Assembly: GCA_913055855.1 (NCBI GenBank)
Contig: CAJXKW010000009.1
Span: forward strand, 1-42,615
From: an uncultured Limimonas sp.
GTDB lineage: Bacteria > Pseudomonadota > Alphaproteobacteria > Kiloniellales > Rhodovibrionaceae
Reading direction: 5' to 3'
DNA length: 42,615 bases
A program made the position numbers and the translations under genes. The number at the start of each line of letters is the position of its first letter. The stretch's first letter is position 1. Positions 16,196 through 24,157 of the stretch are shown piece by piece. Below the pieces are notes generated by a model, which was not told the DNA's origin, made no database searches, and was given only the letters and a program-made list of their open reading frames with translations.

Positions 16196-16264
16196 GCCGC
16201 TGTCCCGCGGACCGCAGCGGCTGCGTCCGGGACGTGCATGCGATCGCCGGCCTTCACGGCCGGC
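16195..16264 (+). promoter_or_regulatory. structured 5' leader of ilvB
   Basis: AGCCGCTG (16195-16202) pairs with CAGCGGCT (16215-16222). GTCCCG (16202-16207) pairs with CGGGAC (16228-16233) and crosses the first stem, so the two are alternatives or a pseudoknot. GCCGGCC (16246-16252) pairs with GGCCGGC (16258-16264). No leader peptide rich in Ile, Leu or Val codons was found in any frame, so classic peptide attenuation is not supported here. Confidence 0.5.
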
Positions 16265-16362
16265 GCGCTTGCATTCGCGGCAGGCGCGCGACACGTTTTG
16301 CGGGATGCGCATTGTGCGCCGCCGAAAGGCTTACGGAAGCGATACAGGAGATCGGAACGACC

Positions 16363-18126
16363 ATGTCGGGCAAAACCATGACCGGAGCGGAAATCGTCCT
16401 CGAAGCCCTGCGTGAACAGGGCGTGGAAACCGTATTCGGCTATCCCGGCGGCGCGGTCCTTCCGGTCTATGACGCGCTCTTCCAGCAAAAGGACATCCAC
16501 CACGTCCTGGTCCGCCACGAGCAGGGCGCGGCGCATGCCGCCGAAGGCTACGCGCGCGCCGCCAATCGCGTGGGCGTGGCGCTGGTAACCTCCGGCCCCG
16601 GCGCGACCAATGCCGTCACCGGCCTGACCGACGCGATGATGGACTCCATCCCGGTGGTCTGCCTCTCCGGGCAGGTGCCCACGCACCTCATCGGCAACGA
16701 TGCGTTCCAGGAGGCGGACACCACCGGCATCACCCGCCCGTGCACGAAGCACAACTACCTGGTGAAGTCGATCGCGGACCTGCCGCGCATCCTGCACGAA
16801 GCGTTCCACGTCTGCCGCGCGGGCCGGCCCGGCCCGGTGCTGGTGGACTTGCCCAAGGACGTGCTGCAGGCCAAGGGCACGTACGTTCCCAAGGCCGAGG
16901 TGCGCCACCGCAGCTATCACCCGCAGGTCAAGGGCGACGCCGACGCCATCCAGCAGGCGGTGGAGACCCTGGCGAACGCCAAGCGCCCGGTCATCTATTC
17001 CGGCGGCGGGGTGATCAACTCCGGTCCCGAGGCGTCGGAGCTGCTCACCCAGTTCGCCCGCATGACCGGCGCGCCCATTACGAACACGCTCATGGGCCTG
17101 GGCGCGTTCCCCGGCGACGATCCCCAGTTCCTGGGCATGCTGGGCATGCACGGGACCTACGAGGCGAACCTGGCGATGCACGGCTGCGACGTCATGCTCG
17201 CCGTGGGGGCGCGCTTCGACGACCGCGTGACGGGCAAGGTGTCGGCGTTCTCGCCGGGCTCGACCAAGATCCAGATCGACATCGATCCCAGTTCGATCAA
17301 CAAGAACGTCGTGGTGGACGTGCCCGTCGTGGGCGACGTGGCGCACGTCCTGCGGGACATGATGGCGACCTGGAAGGCGGGCAACCACAGCCTGGACCAG
17401 AAGGCGCTGGGCCGCTGGTGGGAGCAGATCGAGGCTTGGCGGTCGCGCGACTGCCTGCACTATCGCCAGACGGGCGACATCATCAAGCCGCAGTACGCCA
17501 TCGAGCGTCTGCACGAACTCACCAAGCACCGGGACGATCTCTACATCACGACCGAGGTCGGCCAGCACCAGATGTGGGCGGCGCAGTTCGTCAAGTTCAC
17601 CAAGCCCAACCGCTGGATGACCTCGGGCGGCCTGGGAACCATGGGCTACGGCTTTCCCGCCGCGATCGGCGTACAGGCCGCGTTCCCGGATGCCATGGTG
17701 GTGGACATCGCCGGCGAGGCGTCGATCCTGATGAACATGCAGGAAATGTCGACGGCCGTGCAGTACCGCCTGCCGGTGAAGATCTTCATCATCAACAACC
17801 AGTGGATGGGCATGGTGCGGCAGTGGCAGCAGCTCCTGCACGGTGAGCGCTATGCCGAAAGCTACACGGACAGCCTGCCCGATTTCGTCAAGCTCGCCGA
17901 GGCCTACGGGGCCGTGGGCCTGCGGGCGACCAAGCCCGGAGAACTCGACGACAAGATCCAGGAGATGCTGGAGACGCCGCGCCCGGTCATTTTCGACTGC
18001 TGTGTCGATCAGGTGGAGAACTGCTTCCCCATGATCCCCGCCGGCTCGGCGCACAACGAAATGCTCCTCGGTCCCGCCGATCACGCCGAGCACACCACCT
18101 CCGAGGAAGGCATGGTTCTCGTCTAA
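16363..18126 (+). CDS. ilvB: acetolactate synthase large subunit
   Basis: ThDP-dependent acetohydroxyacid synthase catalytic subunit, first common step of valine, leucine and isoleucine synthesis. 587 residues. The N-terminal domain carries YPGGAVLPVYDAL and RHEQGAAHAAEGYA (activating Glu). GSTKIQIDIDPSSINKN marks the central FAD-binding domain. The C-terminal ThDP domain holds IAGEASILMNMQE and INNQWMGMVRQWQ. The metal-binding motif usually reads GDG or GDA; here residue 452 is Glu, a conservative change. ATG 16363 has CAGGAG 12 nt upstream. ilvN follows with 85 nt between, including a strong hairpin. Confidence 0.97.
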   Translation: MSGKTMTGAEIVLEALREQGVETVFGYPGGAVLPVYDALFQQKDIHHVLVRHEQGAAHAAEGYARAANRVGVALVTSGPGATNAVTGLTDAMMDSIPVVCLSGQVPTHLIGNDAFQEADTTGITRPCTKHNYLVKSIADLPRILHEAFHVCRAGRPGPVLVDLPKDVLQAKGTYVPKAEVRHRSYHPQVKGDADAIQQAVETLANAKRPVIYSGGGVINSGPEASELLTQFARMTGAPITNTLMGLGAFPGDDPQFLGMLGMHGTYEANLAMHGCDVMLAVGARFDDRVTGKVSAFSPGSTKIQIDIDPSSINKNVVVDVPVVGDVAHVLRDMMATWKAGNHSLDQKALGRWWEQIEAWRSRDCLHYRQTGDIIKPQYAIERLHELTKHRDDLYITTEVGQHQMWAAQFVKFTKPNRWMTSGGLGTMGYGFPAAIGVQAAFPDAMVVDIAGEASILMNMQEMSTAVQYRLPVKIFIINNQWMGMVRQWQQLLHGERYAESYTDSLPDFVKLAEAYGAVGLRATKPGELDDKIQEMLETPRPVIFDCCVDQVENCFPMIPAGSAHNEMLLGPADHAEHTTSEEGMVLV

Positions 18127-18140
18127 CACCCGCCGGACTC

Positions 18141-18169
18141 CCGGCGCCGGAGACCACCTCCGGCGCCGG
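18141..18169 (+). promoter_or_regulatory. strong hairpin between ilvB and ilvN
   Basis: CCGGCGCCGGAG (18141-18152) and CTCCGGCGCCGG (18158-18169) form a perfect 12-bp stem with a 5-nt loop. No T-run follows, so it is more likely an mRNA stability or partial-termination element tuning the ratio of the two subunits than a full terminator. Confidence 0.65.
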
Positions 18170-18211
18170 CCTTCCACCCAGCCACCCGCCGTGACGCATC
18201 GAGCCGCTTCC

Positions 18212-18745
18212 ATGTCCGTATCGCCCCACCATCTGCGCGCCCAGACCCAAATCGAACGCCACACCATCGCGGTCCTGGTGGACAACGAGCCCGGCGTGCT
18301 CGCGCGCGTGGTCGGGCTGTTCTCGGGGCGCGGCTACAACATCGAGAGCCTGACCGTCACCGAGGTGGACCCGGAACAGCACCTCTCGCGCATCACTGTG
18401 GTCACCAGCGGCACGCCCATGATCCTGGAGCAGATCAAGGCGCAACTCGGCCGGCTGGTGCCGGTGCACAGGGTCTCCGACCTGACCGAGGCCGGTCCGT
18501 CCGTGGAGCGCGAACTGGCCCTGATCAAGGTCTGCGCGGCCGGCGAGAAGCGCGTGGAGAGTCTGCGCATCGCCGACATCTTCAAGGCGCGCGTGGTCGA
18601 CGCCGGCCACGAACATTTCGTCTTTGAGATGATCGGTAAGAGCGACAAGCTGGACGCCTTCATCGAGCTGATGAACCCGCTGGGCCTCGTCGACGTCTCG
18701 CGCACCGGCGTGGTCGCGATCCAGCGCGGGGCCGAGGGTTTGTGA
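18212..18745 (+). CDS. ilvN: acetolactate synthase small (regulatory) subunit
   Basis: Regulatory partner of IlvB that gives valine feedback inhibition. 177 residues. The ACT domain starts HTIAVLVDNEPGVLARVVGLFSGRGYNIESLTV, the valine-site signature, and a second ACT-like C-terminal half contains RVVDAGHEHFVFEMIGKSDKLDAFI. ATG 18212 was chosen; an in-frame GTG at 18191 has no ribosome-binding site either. It follows ilvB as in most proteobacteria. ilvC is not in the window. Confidence 0.95.
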   Translation: MSVSPHHLRAQTQIERHTIAVLVDNEPGVLARVVGLFSGRGYNIESLTVTEVDPEQHLSRITVVTSGTPMILEQIKAQLGRLVPVHRVSDLTEAGPSVERELALIKVCAAGEKRVESLRIADIFKARVVDAGHEHFVFEMIGKSDKLDAFIELMNPLGLVDVSRTGVVAIQRGAEGL

Positions 18746-18767
18746 CCAGCCGGAAGCGGCGTTTTAT

Positions 18768-19021
18768 ATGAGCATCGAGCTTCCACGCCTAAGCAGCGAC
18801 GAGGCGGCGGAAGCCTTCCTGGAAGGCGATCTGTCCGAGCTTGACTGTAGCCAATTCGAGCGCGTCGAATTCCGACGCAAACCTCATGATGTCGCGGTAA
18901 ATCTCCGGCTGCCCGAAGACGTTCTTGTCCGTTTGAAAAGAAGGCAAGCGCGGAAGGAATTTCCTGCCAAGCCTATATCCGTAACGTTCTCACCAAATCC
19001 CTCGACGACGTGATCTCTTAG
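18768..19021 (+). pseudogene. frameshifted CopG/BrnA-type antitoxin, orphan
   Basis: The first 65 or so residues (LSSDEAAEAFLEGDLSELD... then VNLRLPEDVLVRLKRRQARK) match the CopG antitoxin family PF12441 that pairs with BrnT-type toxins. In the annotated frame the end turns into unrelated residues and stops at 19013. One base to the side, directly after the arginine-rich segment, the missing end reads ISCQAYIRNVLTKSLDDVIS and then TAG at 19021, exactly the family's C-terminal ribbon-helix-helix part. A lost G near 18957-18960 (AAGGAATT instead of AAGGGAATT) would explain it. No toxin gene is adjacent. A sequencing error is the alternative. Confidence 0.75.
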
Positions 19022-19035
19022 CTCCGGAAGCCCAC

Positions 19036-19224
19036 ATGCGCCTCATCCTCGCCATCCTCTTGCCCTGGCTGTTGTTCTTCACCATCGGACGGCCCATTTC
19101 CGGCGTGATCTGCCTCCTCCTGCAGATCACCGTGATCGGCTGGGTGCCCGCGGCGATTTGGGCCGCCTACGCGCTCAGCCAGTGGAACACCGACCGGAAG
19201 ATCCGGGACTCCAAGGGCGTATAG
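19036..19224 (+). CDS. YqaE/Pmp3 family membrane protein
   Basis: A 62-residue protein with two predicted membrane helices: ILAILLPWLLFFTIG and VICLLLQITVIGWVPAAIWA, joined by a short GRPISG loop. The hydrophobic pair with the GWVPAxIWA end is the YqaE/Pmp3 pattern, a family linked to salt and membrane stress tolerance. A charged tail (NTDRKIRDSKGV) follows. The gene begins 15 nt after the broken antitoxin. The function is inferred from family only. Confidence 0.75.
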   Translation: MRLILAILLPWLLFFTIGRPISGVICLLLQITVIGWVPAAIWAAYALSQWNTDRKIRDSKGV

Positions 19225-19264
19225 CCGGGACGCCCACGCGCGCCCCGCCCCGGCCGGCGACCGT

Positions 19265-20257
19265 CTACCCCGCCTCGCCCGTTGCCGCGAGGCCGCCCGG
19301 GCCGCCGAAACGATCACGGTCGTGCGGCGCGTCGAAATCGATCACCGGGCCCTTGGGCACCACGCCGCTGGGGTTCACGCTGGCGTGGCTCTCGTAGTAG
19401 TGACGCTTGATGTGGTCCATGCGGACCGTCTCGCGCACGCCGGGAAGCTGATAGATCTCGCGCGTGTGGTTCCACAGGTTCGGGTAGTCCGCGATCCGGT
19501 AGAGGTTGCACTTGAAGTGCCCGACATAGACCGGGTCGAATCGCACCAGCGTGGTGAACAGCCGGATGTCGGCCTCGGTCAGGCGCTCGCCAACGAGATA
19601 GCGCTGCCCGCCCAACCGCTCCTCCAGCCAATCCAGGCTCTCGAAGAGCGCGTCCACAGCCTCCTCGTAGGCCGCCTGGCTGGTGGCGAAACCGGCCTTG
19701 TACACGCCGTTGTTGACGGTGTGGTAGACGCGCGCGTTCACCGCATCGATCGCATCGCGCCGATCGGCCGGATAGAAGTCCCGTCCCGGATATGTGGCGA
19801 GATCGTTGAACGCGCTGTTGAAGATGCGGACGATGTCGGCGGACTCGTTGTTGACGATGGTGCCCGCCCGGGTGTCCCAGAGCGTGGGCACGGTCACACG
19901 CCCCGTGTAGTCCGGCTTGGCGCGCACATAGTTCTCGTAGAGAAAGTTCGCCCCGTTCACCCGGTCGGGATGGTCGGCGTCGAATGCCCAGCCATTGGAT
20001 CCCATGTACCAGTGGACGGGATCAACGCTGATCACCCCGTCGAGCCCCTTCAGCCGGCGCATGATGAGCGCACGATGCGCCCAGGGGCAGGCATAGGACA
20101 CGTACAGGTGATAGCGCCCGGCCTCGGCCGGAAACCCCGACGTCCCGTCCGCCGTGATCCGGTTGCGGAACGCACTTTCCTGCCGGACGAAGCGCCCGCC
20201 GTGGCTTTTGGTGTCGTACCAGCGATCGTACCACACTCCCTCGATCAACAGACCCAT
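19265..20257 (-). CDS. glutathionyl-hydroquinone reductase (ECM4/YqjG family GST)
   Basis: Xi-class glutathione transferase that reduces glutathionyl-hydroquinones. 330 residues. The N-terminal thioredoxin-like domain holds the reactive Cys in YVSYACPWAHRALI, the family hallmark. The C-terminal helical domain includes RLTEADIRLFTTLVRFDPVY and HFKCNLYRIADYPNL. The ATG at 20257 has GGAGG 7 nt upstream. It follows wrbA in the same direction after 55 nt, so both quinone-handling genes are probably one operon facing a divergent LysR regulator. Confidence 0.95.
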   Translation of the reverse strand: MGLLIEGVWYDRWYDTKSHGGRFVRQESAFRNRITADGTSGFPAEAGRYHLYVSYACPWAHRALIMRRLKGLDGVISVDPVHWYMGSNGWAFDADHPDRVNGANFLYENYVRAKPDYTGRVTVPTLWDTRAGTIVNNESADIVRIFNSAFNDLATYPGRDFYPADRRDAIDAVNARVYHTVNNGVYKAGFATSQAAYEEAVDALFESLDWLEERLGGQRYLVGERLTEADIRLFTTLVRFDPVYVGHFKCNLYRIADYPNLWNHTREIYQLPGVRETVRMDHIKRHYYESHASVNPSGVVPKGPVIDFDAPHDRDRFGGPGGLAATGEAG

Positions 20258-20312
20258 CTCAAGCCTCCGGGATCGGTGTTTCGGGTTCGCGGCGGGCGGG
20301 TTGCGCGGGTGG

Positions 20313-20921
20313 TTACCCGCGCAGCTTCGCCGCCACCTCGGCGACGTGCCGGCCCTGGAAGCGCGCGATTGCCAGCTCGTTGGCACTGGGCTCGCGGCTC
20401 TTCCCGTCGGCGCCGGCGAGCGTGCTCGCGCCATAGGGCGTGCCGCCGGTGATCTCGTCCATGTTGGTGATCTCGGGGCAGCTATAGGGCACGCCAACGA
20501 TGACCATGCCATGGTGGAGCAGGGTGCTGTGGATCGAGGTCAGCGTGGTCTCCTGGCCGCCGTGCTGGGTTCCCGTCGAGACGAAGGCGCTGCCCACCTT
20601 GCCGATGAGCTTGCCGTTGAACCACAGGCCGCCGGTCTGGTCCCAGAAATTGCGCATCTGCCCGGCCATGTTGCCGAAGCGGGTCGGCGTACCCACCACG
20701 ATGGCGTCGTAGTCGGCCAACTCGTTGGGATCCTGGATGACCGGCGCGGGCTGGTCGGTCTTGAATCCCGCCTGCTGCTGAACCGACTCGGGCAGCGTCT
20801 CGGGTACGCGCTTGACCGTCGCCTGCGCGCCCGACACCGCGCCGACGCCCTCGGCCACGGCATCCGCCATGGTCGCGATGTGGCCGTAACTCGAATAATA
20901 CAAAACCAAAACCTGCGTCAT
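20313..20921 (-). CDS. wrbA: NAD(P)H:quinone oxidoreductase WrbA
   Basis: FMN-dependent enzyme that reduces quinones by two electrons, avoiding semiquinone radicals. 202 residues. The flavodoxin-like start [22 protein letters not shown] binds FMN phosphate; [20 protein letters not shown] and [13 protein letters not shown] are the WrbA signatures. ATG 20921 has GGGAGG 5-6 nt upstream. It is the first gene of a probable two-gene operon with the hydroquinone reductase, divergent from a LysR gene. Confidence 0.96.
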   Translation of the reverse strand: MTQVLVLYYSSYGHIATMADAVAEGVGAVSGAQATVKRVPETLPESVQQQAGFKTDQPAPVIQDPNELADYDAIVVGTPTRFGNMAGQMRNFWDQTGGLWFNGKLIGKVGSAFVSTGTQHGGQETTLTSIHSTLLHHGMVIVGVPYSCPEITNMDEITGGTPYGASTLAGADGKSREPSANELAIARFQGRHVAEVAAKLRG

Positions 20922-20948
20922 TCCTACCTCCCATTGTAACCAGGTCTG

Positions 20949-20964
20949 CCGCGTCCCGACGCGG
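20949..20964. promoter_or_regulatory. inverted repeat in the wrbA-lysR divergent region
   Basis: CCGCGT and ACGCGG separated by CCCG, about 28 nt upstream of wrbA. A candidate operator in the shared divergent promoter. It does not have the T-N11-A form of LysR boxes. Confidence 0.35.
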
Positions 20965-21026
20965 TGCGCGACGAAAAGGTTAACGCACACGCGGCTGGAA
21001 AAAATCCGGGACCAGCGCATAAGATC

Positions 21027-21043
21027 GTTTCCGTGAGGGAAAC
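21027..21043. promoter_or_regulatory. LysR-box-like inverted repeat before lysR
   Basis: GTTTCC-GTGAG-GGAAAC is a perfect interrupted palindrome that contains a T-N11-A core, the form of LysR-type binding sites. It abuts the ribosome-binding site of the lysR gene (21044-21049), so binding there would block its own expression. Confidence 0.5.
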
Positions 21044-21053
21044 GGGAGGCAGC

Positions 21054-21974
21054 ATGGCCTATGACCATCTGGGGGCCATGGCGGTTTTCGCGCGCGTCGT
21101 CGACGCGGGCAGCTTCTCGCGCGCGGCCGAGGCGCTGGGCCTGTCCAAGTCGGCGGTGTCCAAGCAGGTCGCACGGCTCGAGGACCGCCTGGGCGCGCGC
21201 CTGCTCAACCGGACCACGCGCAAGCTCTCCCTGACCGAGGCAGGCGCGGCGTTCCACGCCGGCTGCCGGCAGATGCTCGCGGAAGCCGAAGACGCCGAGG
21301 CCGCCGTTGGCCACCTCGCGCAGGCGCCGCGGGGCACCCTGCACGTCAATGCGCCGATGACCTTCGGCCAGCAGCACGTCGCCCCGGCCCTGCCCGAATT
21401 CATGGCGCGCTATCCCGAGCTGGACGTGAACCTCCAGCTCAACGACCGTACCGTCGACCTGGTCGCGGAGGGCTTCGACGTCGCGGTGCGCATCGGCCGG
21501 CTCGCCGATTCCAGTCTGGTCGCGCGCCGCCTGGCGCCGCAGAACACCGCCGTCGTCGCCGCGCCCGAATACCTCGACCGGCACGGCCGGCCGGAGCACC
21601 CACAGGAGCTGGATCGGCACGCCTGTCTGCTGTACAGCTACCTGGCCTCCGGCCCGGTATGGCACTTCCGCGGCCGCGACGGCCCGGTGCGCGTACCCGT
21701 CGCCGGCCGCCTGGAGGCGAACAACGGCGACGTCCTGCTCGCCGCGGCAAAGGGCGGCGCGGGTATTGCCCGGCTGCCCACGTTCATCTGCGGCGACGCC
21801 GTGCGCGCCGGCGAGCTGGAGCGCCTGCTGCCCGGTTGGGTGGACACGGCGGACGCCGCCGTGTACGCCGTATATCCTGCGAGCCGGCAGGTCTCGCCCA
21901 AGCTCCGCGTCTTCATCGACTTCCTCGCCGCGCGCTTCGGGCCGGCCCCGTACTGGGACCGCGGCCTTGCGTGA
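21054..21974 (+). CDS. LysR family transcriptional regulator
   Basis: A 306-residue LysR-type regulator. The N-terminal winged HTH reads [20 protein letters not shown] then [35 protein letters not shown]. The effector-binding domain contains [24 protein letters not shown], a CrgA/DsdC-like subgroup feature. ATG 21054 has GGGAGG 5 nt upstream. Divergent from wrbA and the hydroquinone reductase, which it probably regulates in response to a quinone or related electrophile. The EamA gene starts 24 nt after its stop and may be co-transcribed. Confidence 0.95.
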   Translation: MAYDHLGAMAVFARVVDAGSFSRAAEALGLSKSAVSKQVARLEDRLGARLLNRTTRKLSLTEAGAAFHAGCRQMLAEAEDAEAAVGHLAQAPRGTLHVNAPMTFGQQHVAPALPEFMARYPELDVNLQLNDRTVDLVAEGFDVAVRIGRLADSSLVARRLAPQNTAVVAAPEYLDRHGRPEHPQELDRHACLLYSYLASGPVWHFRGRDGPVRVPVAGRLEANNGDVLLAAAKGGAGIARLPTFICGDAVRAGELERLLPGWVDTADAAVYAVYPASRQVSPKLRVFIDFLAARFGPAPYWDRGLA

Positions 21975-21998
21975 GCCCACGTCCACGAAAGCCCGCCC

Positions 21999-22916
21999 AT
22001 GAACCCTGCCATCCCCGCCGGCGCCATCGCTCTGTCCGCGGTCCTCTGGGGGACGTGGTGGTGGCCCATGCGCCTGCTCGACGCTCAGGGCCTGGGCGTG
22101 GCCTGGGCGAGTCTGGTCATTTACGTCACGGCCGCGGCGTTCCTCGCGCCATTCGCCTGGGCGCGCCGCCGGCATCTGCGTGCGGGCGGCCCGGTCCTCG
22201 TGGGCGTGGGCGCGAGCCTGGGCGCCCTGCTGGTGCTCTGGAACCTCGCCGTGGTGCTGGGCGACGTGGTGCGCGTGACCCTGCTGTTCTATCTCACGCC
22301 GGTCTGGGCGACGCTGCTCGCGCGCTTCGTGCTGCGCGAGACCGTGGGGCGCCTGCGCGCCCTGGCGATCCTCGCCGGGCTGGGCGGCGCAGCCGTGGTG
22401 CTCGGCGTGCCGGGCGAGACGGCGGTGCCCGTGCCGCGCGGTGCGGGCGACCTGCTCGGCCTCGCCTGCGGCATCATCTTCGCCGTAAGCCTGACACTCG
22501 CGCGCCTGGGCAGCCGCACCACGGCAGACGGAGAGACGCAGGGCCTCGGCGGGTTCGAGCAGTCCTTCGCCGCCTTCGTCTTTGCCGGCGCGGGCAGCGC
22601 GCTCTGGGTCGCGCTCGATCCGGCCGCGCGCGTTCCCGGCGAAGCCGTGGTCACCGCCATGCCGCTCGCCGCCGTCGTCGCGCTGGCGTGGCTTCTGCCC
22701 CAGACGATCCTGGTGCTTTGGGGCGCGGCGCGCTTCGACCCGGGACGAACGGCGATCCTGATGCTGCTGGAGGTGATCGCAGCCAGCGTTTCCGCCACCA
22801 TCGTCGCGGGCGACGTGCTCAGCGGACGCGACCTGGCGGGCTGTGCGCTCATCCTGGTCGCCGGCGCACTTGAGGCGGAAAGCCTGCGCCGCGCGCCAGC
22901 GGCGAAAACGGCGTAA
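21999..22916 (+). CDS. EamA/DMT family transporter
   Basis: A 305-residue inner-membrane transporter with about ten predicted helices in two EamA repeats. The opening [20 protein letters not shown] and the repeat ends ([24 protein letters not shown] and [25 protein letters not shown]) are family features. Substrates in this superfamily are amino acids, nucleotide-derived or other small metabolites, and none is indicated here. It follows lysR by 24 nt in the same direction. Confidence 0.9.
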   Translation: MNPAIPAGAIALSAVLWGTWWWPMRLLDAQGLGVAWASLVIYVTAAAFLAPFAWARRRHLRAGGPVLVGVGASLGALLVLWNLAVVLGDVVRVTLLFYLTPVWATLLARFVLRETVGRLRALAILAGLGGAAVVLGVPGETAVPVPRGAGDLLGLACGIIFAVSLTLARLGSRTTADGETQGLGGFEQSFAAFVFAGAGSALWVALDPAARVPGEAVVTAMPLAAVVALAWLLPQTILVLWGAARFDPGRTAILMLLEVIAASVSATIVAGDVLSGRDLAGCALILVAGALEAESLRRAPAAKTA

Positions 22917-23053
22917 CCGCGCATCGTGGCGGCGTCCCGGGCAGGCTACACGCAGGAATTGCACGGGCTTGCGTCGCGAGGCCAGCCGCGGCAGGCTCCG
23001 CGGCGGCCAACGGGTCGGGATTGCACTGCGGACGCGCGCCCAGGGAACCGGGG

Positions 23054-23602
23054 ATGCTGACCTTCCACATTCGCCGTCAGACGCCGGCCGACGCGGCGGC
23101 GATCGAGCCCCTGCTGGACCGCTGTTTCGGGCCGGAGCGGCGGCAGCGCACGGTGTACCGGCTGCGCGACGGGATCCGGCCGGTGCCCGAGCTGTGCTTC
23201 GCCGCGGTGGACGACTCGGACCAGCTCCTGGCCTCCCTGCAGTTCTGGCCCATCCGGATCGAGGCGACGCCGGCCATCCTCCTCGGCCCCCTGGCCGTTG
23301 AGCCGAAGATGCGCAACCAGGGATTGGGGCGCGCGCTGGTCCGCCACGGCATCAACGAAGCGCGCCGCAACGGCCACCGCCTCTGCGTGGTCTCCGGTCC
23401 GCCCGACTACTATCGCCCTTATGGTTTCGTCCCGGCGGTCCCGCGCGGGCTGGTCATGCCGGGGCCGCTCGAGCCCGAGCGCCTGCAGGTGCTGGAGCTG
23501 GTGCCCGGCGCGTTGGACGGTGTGCGCGGACTGATCCAGCGCGACGAACGCGACGCCGGAGCCGGTGACGCGGACGCGGCGACGCGCCAAGCCCGGGCCT
23601 GA
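23054..23602 (+). CDS. GNAT family N-acetyltransferase
   Basis: A 182-residue acetyl-CoA-dependent acetyltransferase, close to the YhbS group. The acetyl-CoA loop is seen in [24 protein letters not shown], and the motif [14 protein letters not shown] follows, typical of YhbS-like proteins. ATG 23054 has GGGA 7 nt upstream and begins the fold directly. The substrate is unknown. It converges with tspO at 12 nt. Confidence 0.88.
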   Translation: MLTFHIRRQTPADAAAIEPLLDRCFGPERRQRTVYRLRDGIRPVPELCFAAVDDSDQLLASLQFWPIRIEATPAILLGPLAVEPKMRNQGLGRALVRHGINEARRNGHRLCVVSGPPDYYRPYGFVPAVPRGLVMPGPLEPERLQVLELVPGALDGVRGLIQRDERDAGAGDADAATRQARA

Positions 23603-23614
23603 GCCGCTTACGTT

Positions 23615-24157
23615 CTACGGATTGAGCTGCACCACGGCGGCGTTGAGCGCCGTCGCGTAGCACGCCCAGACTAGGTACGGCACCATCAGCCAGGCGGCGA
23701 GCGCGCTGCGCTGGGAAAAGGTCACCATCGTCGCCAGAAGGGCCGGCACGAGCCCGAGGATGATGACGAAGCCCAGATCGAAGTTGCGCATGCCGAAGAA
23801 GGCATACGGCCAGGCGGCGTTCAGCCCGAGCTGGATCAGAAAGGGCACGAGCGCCCCCGCCGCCGCGTGGGCCGCACTGCGCCACGCCTGCCACGCCGCA
23901 AGGGCCATGAGCAGGTAGAGCGCAGCCCAGACGAAGGGAAAGGCGATGTCCGGCGCCGTCCAGGCCGGCTTGGCGATGTCCTGGTACCAGCCCGCCACGG
24001 CCGGCCGGGTGACCACCGAGGCGGCCAGACCCGCGCCCACACATAGGGCCAGCAGCACGACCAGCATCAGCGCCTGCGCGCTGCCCGAAGGCCGACGGCT
24101 CCAGCGCACCGGCGCGGCCGTGCCGGGTTCTGTTCCGGCGGCAGTTGCGGTGGTCAT
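23615..24157 (-). CDS. tspO: TspO/MBR family tryptophan-rich sensory protein
   Basis: A 180-residue membrane protein of the translocator/TspO family that binds porphyrins and, in alphaproteobacteria, acts as a regulator of photosynthesis and stress genes. About five helices. WYQDIAKPAWTAPDIAFPFVW is the characteristic first loop, and QLGLNAAWPYAFFGMRNFDL the conserved later stretch. The first 30 residues are a hydrophilic extension. The ATG overlaps the stop codon of the VWA protein gene by 4 nt (ATGA), making tspO the last gene of the MoxR operon. Confidence 0.92.
   Translation of the reverse strand: MTTATAAGTEPGTAAPVRWSRRPSGSAQALMLVVLLALCVGAGLAASVVTRPAVAGWYQDIAKPAWTAPDIAFPFVWAALYLLMALAAWQAWRSAAHAAAGALVPFLIQLGLNAAWPYAFFGMRNFDLGFVIILGLVPALLATMVTFSQRSALAAWLMVPYLVWACYATALNAAVVQLNP

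Noticed and set aside
16238..16380. Short frame in the ilvB leader as an attenuation peptide
   Set aside because: It has few Ile, Val or Leu codons and no run of them, and it overlaps the ilvB start out of frame.
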